A stretch of 56,549 nt of DNA from Phycisphaerales bacterium. Lineage in GTDB: Bacteria > Planctomycetota > Phycisphaerae > Phycisphaerales > UBA1924. Under the pieces are notes generated by a model that saw only the letters and a list, made by a program, of their open reading frames with translations, ran no database searches and was not told the origin of the DNA. The stretch covers positions 1-56,549 of the forward strand of contig JACVCL010000006.1 of the NCBI GenBank assembly GCA_016742075.1, read 5' to 3'. The position numbers and the translations under genes are program-made. Below, piece after piece: positions 50,426-56,549 of the stretch (position 1 is the first letter of the stretch; the number at the start of each line of letters is the position of its first letter).

Positions 50426-51562
50426 GTGTCCGATCGCATCAGACTGGCCCTGGGCTGCATGACCGGCACGAGCCTCGACGGGCTCGACGTCGCGGCGGTG
50501 GAACTTGGCGGATCAGGCGCCAACCTCCGCGCCCGGGTCGTCGCGCACGAAGCGACGCCACTGGGCCAGCTCGCCGCCCGCCTCAGGGCCGTCGCAGAGG
50601 GCCGGGCGCACACCGCGGCCGAGCTCACGGGGCTGGCCCACGAGTTCGGGGTGTTCCACGCCGTCGCGTTGGAACGAATACTCCGCGGGCATCGCCTGAC
50701 GACCCCCGATCTTGTCTCGTTGCACGGCCAGACGGTGTTCCACCAGCCGCCCTTGCGCTCGTGGCAGCTGATCAACCCGTGGCCCGTGGCGGCGGCGCTC
50801 GGCTGCGCGGTGTGCTTCGATCTTCGCGGGGCCGACCTTGCGCTGGGCGGGCAGGGGGCCCCGATCACCCCGCTGGCCGATTGGGTCTTCTTCCGCCATC
50901 CCCGGGAGCGCCGCGTGGTGGTCAACCTCGGGGGGTTCTGCAACATCACCCTTCTCCCCTCCGACGCCGGGCCGGGCGCCCGCGACGGCATCGAGGGGTG
51001 CGATGTCTGCGCCTGCAACCACGTTCTGGACGGCGTCGCCCGGCGCGTCCTGGGGCGGCCCTTCGACCCCGACGGCGCCGCCGCCGCGTCGGGAGTGGCC
51101 AGTGAACCCGCGGCGATCGACCTCTTTGAGCGGCTGACGCTTCAGTCGCGGGCCGGCCGGTCGCTCGGCACCGGTGACGAGGCCGACGCGTGGCTCGACG
51201 CCTGGGCGCCCGACCTGACGCCCGCGGACCTCGCCGCGTCGGCCGCGGAGGGGGTGGCCCGCACGATCGCCGCGGCCGTGCGCAACGCCGGCGGGGCCGA
51301 CCGGTTGATCCTGGCCGGCGGGGGGGTCCACCACCGGCCTCTCGCCGCACGCATCGGGGCGCTCGTCGGTGTTCCGGCCGAGCCGTCGGATGTCCAGGGC
51401 GTTCCCATCGCCGCCCGGGAGGCCGGGGCCATGGCCGTGCTGGCCGCCATCGCGGCCAACGGTGAGGCCATCACTCTTCCGCGGGTGACTGGCCGCCGCG
51501 CAGCCGATGGGCCGATACTCATGCACGGCGCATGGATCAACGCTCCCGCGCCGCGCCGATGA
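50426..51562 (+). CDS. anmK: anhydro-N-acetylmuramic acid kinase
   Basis: A 378-residue kinase that converts anhydro-MurNAc from cell-wall turnover to MurNAc-6-phosphate. The N-terminal ATP-binding block is GCMTGTSLDGLDVAAVEL. LVSLHGQTVFHQP and CFDLRGADLALGGQGAPITPLAD hold the substrate His and the catalytic Asp, and ILAGGGVHH closes the adenosine site. It is the first gene of the peptidoglycan-recycling operon. The GTG start is preceded by GATACT and is probably leaderless. murQ overlaps its stop. Confidence 0.94.
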   Translation: MSDRIRLALGCMTGTSLDGLDVAAVELGGSGANLRARVVAHEATPLGQLAARLRAVAEGRAHTAAELTGLAHEFGVFHAVALERILRGHRLTTPDLVSLHGQTVFHQPPLRSWQLINPWPVAAALGCAVCFDLRGADLALGGQGAPITPLADWVFFRHPRERRVVVNLGGFCNITLLPSDAGPGARDGIEGCDVCACNHVLDGVARRVLGRPFDPDGAAAASGVASEPAAIDLFERLTLQSRAGRSLGTGDEADAWLDAWAPDLTPADLAASAAEGVARTIAAAVRNAGGADRLILAGGGVHHRPLAARIGALVGVPAEPSDVQGVPIAAREAGAMAVLAAIAANGEAITLPRVTGRRAADGPILMHGAWINAPAPRR

Positions 51563-52524
51563 CCACTCATCACTACCTCAGCCCCGATACGCCGCCCGGA
51601 GGACCTTCCGTCGGGCTTCCCCCCGACCGCTCATCGCTGCTCACCGAGCAGCGCAACCCCCGTTCGCTCGAGCTCGACCGTCTGTCGGTGGCGGAGTGCG
51701 TAGCGCTGATCAACCAGGAAGATGCGTCGGTGCCGGGCGCCGTGGCCGCGGCCGCGGGCGAGATCGCCGAGTTCATCGGTGCCGCGGAGGCGCGGCTGCG
51801 TGCCGGCGGGAGGCTGATCTATCTCGGCGCGGGCACCAGTGGCCGCCTCGGTGTGCTCGACGCCTCGGAGTGCCCCCCGACCTTCCAGACCGATCCGTCG
51901 ACCGTGATCGGGCTGATCGCCGGCGGCGATGGCGCGCTCCGCCGATCGTCCGAGGGCCGCGAGGATGAGCCCGAGGGCGCAGCGGCCGAACTGGCGGCGC
52001 TGAACGTCGACAGCCGCGACGCTGTGCTGGGCATCGCCGCGGGTGGCACCACACCCTATGTGCTGGGCGGCCTCCGGATGGCCCACGCGCGGGGCGCGTA
52101 CACCGGGCTACTGGTCTGCGCCAGGGTCGACCGCGCGCCGTTCGTCGGCACGCTCATCGCGGTGCTCACCGGCCCTGAGGTGGTCACCGGCTCGACCCGA
52201 ATGAAGGCGGGCACGGCGACCAAGCTCGTGCTGAACACCATTTCCACGACGCTCATGGTCCGCCTCGGCAAGGTGTACGAGAACCTGATGGTCGACCTGC
52301 GGGCGAGCAACGCCAAGCTGCTCGACCGCGCGGCGAGGATCGTGGGCGAGCTCACTGGGCTCGGCCGCCCGGCTTCCTTCGACCTTCTGGGGCGCGCCGG
52401 CGGGGCCGTGAAGACGGCGGTCGTCATGCACCGGCTCGGGCTTGACCGCGGCGCGGCCGAGGAACGTCTGGCCGGTGCCGGCGGCCGCCTCCGAATTGCG
52501 CTCGAAGGTGCGCAAGCCCCATGA
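51559..52524 (+). CDS. murQ: N-acetylmuramic acid 6-phosphate etherase
   Basis: A 321-residue SIS-domain enzyme that removes lactate from MurNAc-6-phosphate to give GlcNAc-6-phosphate. TEQRNPRSLELDRLSVAE opens it. LIYLGAGTSGRLGVLDASECPPTF is the sugar-phosphate loop with the catalytic Glu, and TGSTRMKAGTATKLVLNTIST is the SIS signature. It takes the product of anmK directly. The ATG at 51559 overlaps the anmK stop (ATGA). Confidence 0.95.
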   Translation: MTTHHYLSPDTPPGGPSVGLPPDRSSLLTEQRNPRSLELDRLSVAECVALINQEDASVPGAVAAAAGEIAEFIGAAEARLRAGGRLIYLGAGTSGRLGVLDASECPPTFQTDPSTVIGLIAGGDGALRRSSEGREDEPEGAAAELAALNVDSRDAVLGIAAGGTTPYVLGGLRMAHARGAYTGLLVCARVDRAPFVGTLIAVLTGPEVVTGSTRMKAGTATKLVLNTISTTLMVRLGKVYENLMVDLRASNAKLLDRAARIVGELTGLGRPASFDLLGRAGGAVKTAVVMHRLGLDRGAAEERLAGAGGRLRIALEGAQAP

Positions 52525-54095
52525 GCACCCTCGCGCAGTCGGCCGGCGGATTCGGGCCTCTGGACTGGGGCATCGTCGGGCTGTACATGCTGGGGATGCT
52601 CGCGGCGGGGGTGTTCTTCGCCCGCGGCCGCAGCACCTCCGCGGGGTACCTGCTGGCCGATCGGGGTATCCCGGTGTGGGCCGCCGCTGTCTCGGTGGTC
52701 GCCACGAGCGTGTCGGCAGCCACGTTTCTTGGTGCGCCGCAGGACGCCTACACCGGCAACCTCACGTATCTCGCCGGGAACGCCGCCGCGATCATCGCGG
52801 TGCTGATCGTCGCCCGGTGGTTCATCCCAGCGTTTTATGCGAACGACGTGGCCACCGTGTACCAGCTGCTCGAGCGGCGGTTCGGCCTCACGGCGAGCCG
52901 CGCGGCCAGCGGGATGTTCCTGGTCGGCCGGCTCCTGGCCAGCGGGGCGCGGCTCTACGTCGCGGCCATCCCGGTGGCCCTGATCGCTTTCGGCGACATC
53001 TCCGTCCGCAGCCTGCTGTTCGCGGTGGCGGCGTGCGCTGCGGTGTCGCTGGTCTACACGTGGTTCGGCGGGCTCAAGGCCGTGATCTGGACCGAAGTGC
53101 CGCAGGCCGTGCTCTTCGTCGGCGCCGCCGCCGTCGGCATATGGGTGCTGCTCGACCGGATCCCCGTCCCGGCGTCGGAGATCTGGAGCGCCGTCGCCGG
53201 CGCGAAGGCCCCCGACGGCACCGGCAAGCTCACCGTCCTCGACACCCGCTTCAGCCTCAGCGGCAGCTTTAATCTTTGGTCGGCACTCTTCGGCCTGACG
53301 CTGTTCAACATGGCGGTGCTCGCCACCGACCAGGACCTGGCGCAGCGCGTGCTGGCCTGCCGCAACGCCGTCCGCGGCGCCGCGTCGGCGATCCTGTCGC
53401 AGGTGCTCGGCCTTGTCGTTGCGCTGCTGTTTCTCGTCATCGGCGTGCTGCTGTGGGTCTTCTACACGCGCCCCGACCTGATGGGTGCGCGGGCCCCGGG
53501 CGCCCCCCCCGACGACACCCGCACGGTGTTCCTGAACTTCATCCTCGGCCACACCCCCACCGGCGTGAAGGGCCTCATGCTGGCGGGCATCTTCGCCGCG
53601 GCGATGAGCAGTCTCGCGTCGTCGATGGCCGCGATGGCCTCCGCCACCGTCGTCGACTTTTACAGGCCCATGCGCCCGGATCGGCCCGACAGGCACTACG
53701 TCCGCGCTTCGCAGATCGCGGTGCTGGTGTGGGGAATCCTGCTGGCGGTCTTCGCGGCGGTGTGCGTGGTGTGGCAGTCGCAGGCCGACGAGGGCATCAT
53801 CCCCTTTGCGATGGGGGTGATGCTCTACGCCTACGCCGGTCTGCTGGCCGTGTTCGTGGCGGCGGTGTTCACGCGTCGCGGCACGGCCGGGTCGGTCGTC
53901 GCCGCGGTCGCCACCGGAGCGATCATCGTCGGCCTGCTCGACTTCGGGCCGTTGCTGCTCCGGGCCGTCGGCGCCGAGCTGAACTGGGTGCGCCCCGCCT
54001 TGGGGTGGCGGATGCTGGCGGGCACGGTCGCGGCCTTCGCGGTCTGCGTCATCCCCCGCGGTTCGGGCCCGGCCGCCGCGTGGAGCATTCGGTGA
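52521..54095 (+). CDS. SSS-family sodium:solute symporter
   Basis: A 524-residue transporter with about 13 membrane helices. GVFFARGRSTSAGYLLADRGIPVWAAAVSVVATSVSAATFLG is the family start; the first broken helix with Ser/Thr residues binds sodium. TWFGGLKAVIWTE and MLAGIFAAAMSSLASSMAAM are further SSS signatures. It overlaps murQ (ATGA) and nagZ (GTGA), so it is part of the recycling operon and likely imports a muropeptide sugar such as GlcNAc-anhMurNAc or MurNAc. That cargo is inferred; the family also carries sialic acid and many other solutes. Confidence 0.9.
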   Translation: MSTLAQSAGGFGPLDWGIVGLYMLGMLAAGVFFARGRSTSAGYLLADRGIPVWAAAVSVVATSVSAATFLGAPQDAYTGNLTYLAGNAAAIIAVLIVARWFIPAFYANDVATVYQLLERRFGLTASRAASGMFLVGRLLASGARLYVAAIPVALIAFGDISVRSLLFAVAACAAVSLVYTWFGGLKAVIWTEVPQAVLFVGAAAVGIWVLLDRIPVPASEIWSAVAGAKAPDGTGKLTVLDTRFSLSGSFNLWSALFGLTLFNMAVLATDQDLAQRVLACRNAVRGAASAILSQVLGLVVALLFLVIGVLLWVFYTRPDLMGARAPGAPPDDTRTVFLNFILGHTPTGVKGLMLAGIFAAAMSSLASSMAAMASATVVDFYRPMRPDRPDRHYVRASQIAVLVWGILLAVFAAVCVVWQSQADEGIIPFAMGVMLYAYAGLLAVFVAAVFTRRGTAGSVVAAVATGAIIVGLLDFGPLLLRAVGAELNWVRPALGWRMLAGTVAAFAVCVIPRGSGPAAAWSIR

Positions 54096-55207
54096 GCGAG
54101 CCTTCCCTCCACGAGATGGTCGGCGCGATGCTCATGGTCGGCGTCCGCGGGCATGACCCGGCCGATCCCCTTCTCCGGGCCGATCTGGCCGCGTGCCGCG
54201 AGGCGGCGGTGGGGGGTGTCATCCTCTTCGACGTTCATCTCCCGACGCTCACCGCGCTCCTCGCCCGGGGCGTGCCGCGTGATGACGCCCTGGCGCAGGC
54301 CCCGCGGAACATCATCTCTCCGTCGCAGTTGCGGCGGTTCACGGCGATGCTCCGGAGCGAGCTCCCCTCGCTGCGCTGGATCGCCGTCGATCACGAGGGG
54401 GGCGCCGTCGCGAGGCTGAACCCGCGGCGTGGCTTTGCGCCGACGCCCACCGCGGCGGAGTTCGCCCGCCTGCCGCCCGGCGGCCGCCGCCGTGAGGCGG
54501 CCGCGCTCGCGGCGATGGTCGCTCAGGCGGGCTTCAACCTGAACTTCGCGCCGTGCGTCGACCTGGCGCTGAATCCGGCCAGCGCGGTCATCGCGGGCAA
54601 GGGCCGCTCATTCAGCGCCGATCCGGCCGCCGTCGCGGCCCTCGCACGCGAGGTCATCTCGGCCCTGGCCGAGACGGGCGTGGTGGGGTGCCTGAAGCAT
54701 TTCCCGGGCCACGGCTCGGCCGCGGAAGACTCCCATCTGGGAATGGTCGACATCACCGGAACCCACGACCCGCGGGAGATCGAGCCCTACCGGGTGATCC
54801 TCTCGGCGTCGGACGGCCCGCGGTCGCTCATGGTCATGCCCGGGCACGTGATGCACCGGGGCATCGACCCGGACCATCCGGCGAGCCTGTCGAAGGCACA
54901 CATCACCGGCACGCTCCGGGGTGGGCTGGGGTTCAACGGTGTGGTGGTCACCGACTCGCTCGACATGCGCGCCGTGGTCGATCGCTACGGCCCGAGCGAA
55001 GCGGGGGAATCGCTGGTTCTCGCGGTGAACGCCGGGGCCGACCTGCTGCTCGATGGCGTGAACCACCCCGGGCCAGAACGCGCCTGCCCGGCGCCGGCGA
55101 TGCACGCGGCCCTCATGCGTGCCCTCCGCGACGGACGAGTTGACGGGAGTGAGGCACGCGTGCGCCGCGCATGGTCCCGGCTCGAGCGTGCCCGGGCGGC
55201 GGTCTGA
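54092..55207 (+). CDS. nagZ: NagZ-like beta-N-acetylhexosaminidase (GH3)
   Basis: A 371-residue GH3 enzyme. WIAVDHEGGAVARL and the substrate loop KHFPGHGSAAEDSHL (Lys202 and the Asp-His pair) are typical of NagZ. The nucleophile is Asp288 in VVVTDSLDM. There is no signal peptide, so it acts in the cytoplasm after import, cutting GlcNAc from GlcNAc-anhMurNAc; the released anhMurNAc then goes to AnmK. The GTG start overlaps the transporter stop. It is the last gene of the operon. Confidence 0.93.
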   Translation: MSEPSLHEMVGAMLMVGVRGHDPADPLLRADLAACREAAVGGVILFDVHLPTLTALLARGVPRDDALAQAPRNIISPSQLRRFTAMLRSELPSLRWIAVDHEGGAVARLNPRRGFAPTPTAAEFARLPPGGRRREAAALAAMVAQAGFNLNFAPCVDLALNPASAVIAGKGRSFSADPAAVAALAREVISALAETGVVGCLKHFPGHGSAAEDSHLGMVDITGTHDPREIEPYRVILSASDGPRSLMVMPGHVMHRGIDPDHPASLSKAHITGTLRGGLGFNGVVVTDSLDMRAVVDRYGPSEAGESLVLAVNAGADLLLDGVNHPGPERACPAPAMHAALMRALRDGRVDGSEARVRRAWSRLERARAAV

Positions 55208-55231
55208 GCCCCGGAAACGGGCCAAAAGCAA

Positions 55232-55257
55232 CGGCCCCGCCCGAGGGGGCGGGGCCG
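55232..55257 (-). terminator. terminator of the PEP-CTERM-like gene, possibly bidirectional
   Basis: A perfect 11-bp stem (CGGCCCCGCCC with GGGCGGGGCCG) and 4-base loop lies between the convergent nagZ and PEP-CTERM-like genes. On the minus strand it is followed by TTGCTTTTGG, a usable U-rich tail; on the plus strand there is none. Confidence 0.65.
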
Positions 55258-55292
55258 CTGGAGATGGCGAGGGAACCGCGAAGCCGGATCGC

Positions 55293-56036
55293 TCAGGCGC
55301 GACGCCGGCGGAGACCGGCGAGGCCCGCGAGGCCGAGCAGAGCGGCCGAGCCGGGGGTCGGGATGGCGTAGCGGTTGAAGTTGATCATGTCGTACGGCGC
55401 CGGACCGAAGCCGGGATTGCCGCCGCCGTTGATGGCCGGCTGGCTGGGCATGGTCTCGTTGCTGGCGAAGATCGAGTCGGCGGTGTAGTACGCGAACCAA
55501 TCGACGTTGCCGGTCGGCGAGCCGATGGAGGCCAGCGGGATGTCGATGGTCTGGGCGCCGTTGAACTGGAGGAACTGGAAGTTGCCGGTCTGGTACTCGA
55601 AGAGCACCGAGCCGAAGCTGGCGATCACGAGCGCGTAGTCGACGGTGCCGCCGCCGGCGCCGGCCGTGTAGCTCGTCATCCCGTTCGCAGCGCCGGGCCA
55701 GGTCATCGTGCCGTTCTGGATACCCACGGTCGAGGCGCGCCGGCCGCCATCCGAGGTGTCGACCACGTCGCCGGCCTTGAAGCCGCCGTTCTTGGTGTCA
55801 AGCTGGATGACGACGATGTCGTTGAGCGCATTGCCCGGGGTGAGGCTCACGCGCAGGTTGCCGGGGTTCGACTGAGCATCGAAGGTGATGCTGCCATTGC
55901 CGAGCGTGCCGCCGAAGCCGGTGCCGCTGCCGTTGCTGTAGGTCTTGGCGGCCGGGCCGGTCTGGGACTGCACGAGGGCGGCGCTGGCGCTGCCGGCCAC
56001 GGCGAGCAGAGCGATGAGACTGAGCGTGGTCTTCAT
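55293..56036 (-). CDS. secreted protein with PEP-CTERM-like sorting signal
   Basis: A 247-residue exported protein. Signal peptide residues 1-19 (LSLIALLAVAGSASA). The mature part is Gly/Thr/Asn-rich and beta-strand-rich with no recognised domain. The C-terminus IPTPGSAALLGLAGLAGLRRRRA is a PEP-CTERM-like tripartite signal: a Pro motif, a hydrophobic helix and an Arg cluster. Such proteins are exported and processed by an exosortase, which is not encoded here. AGGAG stands before the ATG. The leader upstream is unusually long and carries two inverted repeats. Confidence 0.8.
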   Translation of the reverse strand: MKTTLSLIALLAVAGSASAALVQSQTGPAAKTYSNGSGTGFGGTLGNGSITFDAQSNPGNLRVSLTPGNALNDIVVIQLDTKNGGFKAGDVVDTSDGGRRASTVGIQNGTMTWPGAANGMTSYTAGAGGGTVDYALVIASFGSVLFEYQTGNFQFLQFNGAQTIDIPLASIGSPTGNVDWFAYYTADSIFASNETMPSQPAINGGGNPGFGPAPYDMINFNRYAIPTPGSAALLGLAGLAGLRRRRA

Positions 56037-56232
56037 GGATTCCTCTCCTCAACGAACGAAACAGGCCGCGGCCGGGGCCGGGGCGATTTCGACGCAGCGC
56101 CAGCACCGCACCACGCGGCATTGGCGGGCACCGAAGGCTGCCGACCCGATCGCGCGAGGCGGTCGGTAGCAGCCGACGAATGTCGGGAGGTTCGGGTGGT
56201 CCTCCCTCCTGCGTCCCGCCGCCCGCGTGGAC

Positions 56233-56246
56233 CTTTCGGCCGAAAG
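56233..56246. promoter_or_regulatory. 14-bp perfect palindrome
   Basis: CTTTCGGCCGAAAG is perfectly self-complementary and lies about 200 bases before the PEP-CTERM-like start. It could be an operator or a small hairpin in the leader. Confidence 0.4.
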
Positions 56247-56306
56247 CGGGCGCGGAGACGGACGTGTCCTTGTCTGGATTATGCCGCCGATTAGGCCCGA
56301 CGCAAT

Positions 56307-56398
56307 GGTAAAACGGTTCCAGAGAAGAAAATCGGGGTCCGAAAAGACGCCTTTCTGACGGCGTGAGTGGGGAAATGTTCTTGATAAACCGTTTTACC
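56307..56398. promoter_or_regulatory. pair of 12-bp inverted sites GGTAAAACGGTT / AACCGTTTTACC
   Basis: Two identical 12-base sites in opposite orientation, at 56307-56318 and 56387-56398, separated by 68 bases (80 bases centre to centre). Each has an AAACGGTT/AACCGTTT core with a central CG, as in LacI-family operators. They lie upstream of the PEP-CTERM-like gene and downstream of a terminator, so they most likely control that gene. Confidence 0.6.
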
Positions 56399-56440
56399 CT
56401 CACACCGACCCCATGGTCGGGTGTCGGTCGCTCAACGAAA

Positions 56441-56471
56441 CGCCGCGGCGTGCCCAAGGCACGCCGCGGCG
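56441..56471 (-). terminator. hairpin terminator of the gene at the right edge
   Basis: A perfect 14-bp stem (CGCCGCGGCGTGCC with GGCACGCCGCGGCG) and 3-base loop, 35 bases after the stop of the partial minus-strand frame. On the minus strand it is followed by TTTCGTTG, a weak U-tail. Confidence 0.65.
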
Positions 56472-56506
56472 GGTATTGAAGGCATCAGTATCTCCCGACG
56501 CCGGGG

Positions 56507-56549
56507 TCAGTCCTTCTTGCCCGGGGTGGCGGGGGTGATGGGGGCGGCG
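56507..56549 (-). CDS. C-terminus of a gene running off the window
   Basis: The last 13 residues of a minus-strand frame (AAPITPATPGKKD) end at a TGA here. The hairpin terminator that follows supports a real gene end. Nothing can be said about function. Confidence 0.35.
   Translation of the reverse strand, partial: AAPITPATPGKKD

Noticed and set aside
52056-53696. A 546-codon minus-strand frame across murQ and the symporter
   Set aside because: Antisense shadow of two well-recognised genes.
1-56549. CRISPR arrays, insertion sequences, attachment sites or prophage genes
   Set aside because: No regularly spaced repeats, transposase or integrase motifs, or terminal inverted repeats were noticed.

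Overview
The window is a high-GC (roughly 70%) bacterial chromosome segment that best fits the Planctomycetota, probably the Phycisphaerae. Three things point there: secreted enzymes ending in GANDLSILL-type calcium-loop repeats, a secreted protein with a PEP-CTERM-like C-terminus ending in an Arg-rich tail, and a pilus/pseudopilus operon built like those of that group. No transposon, phage, CRISPR array or rRNA operon was seen. There is one tRNA (Pro-UGG). Coding density is high and many genes overlap by ATGA or GTGA.

Layout. 163-603 is a small STAS-like protein. 632-11496 (minus) is one long type IV pilus / type II secretion-like operon: PilZ, GspE/PilB ATPase, GspF/PilC, two near-duplicate major pilin-like proteins, four minor pilin-like proteins, a secreted parallel beta-helix protein, then a PilM-PilN fusion, PilO and a PilP/GspC-like protein. 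No secretin, prepilin peptidase or retraction ATPase lies in the window. 11754-20141 holds a carotenoid cluster: two glycosyltransferases, a PlsC-type acyltransferase, two CrtN/CrtP-like desaturase/oxidases and an aldehyde dehydrogenase. This is the enzyme set expected for a C30 carotenoic-acid glycosyl ester. The second desaturase leads without a real gap into a plus-strand operon with an SDR, a SelL-like redox protein, a SOUL heme-binding protein, a four-helix membrane protein, an iron-sulfur (6-4)-type photolyase and a CPD photolyase. Together, 11.7-26 kb reads as a light-stress island.

26-39 kb is mostly housekeeping: tRNA-Pro, purD, a PcrA/UvrD helicase, dcd, the B12-dependent ribonucleotide reductase nrdJ, a membrane protein, frr, a soluble Ser/Thr kinase and a free-standing copy of the NrdJ TSCPD domain. 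38.5-45.3 kb (minus) encodes secreted proteins: an SGNH hydrolase, an M14 carboxypeptidase and a large protein with a DUF1559-like tail, plus one unknown. 45.5-50.3 kb has a PD-(D/E)XK MmcB-like nuclease, an ABC ATPase/permease/DUF3299 set and a secreted YtkA/FixH-like protein. 50.4-55.2 kb is a compact peptidoglycan-recycling operon: anmK, murQ, an SSS transporter and nagZ. The window ends with the PEP-CTERM-like gene under a long leader that carries two convincing inverted repeats.

All functions are inferred by reading motifs and gene order; no database search was run. Starts were chosen from Shine-Dalgarno sequences, overlaps with upstream genes, or, in three cases (aldehyde dehydrogenase, purD, anmK), from a -10-like hexamer lying 6-8 bases before the start codon, which suggests leaderless transcripts.
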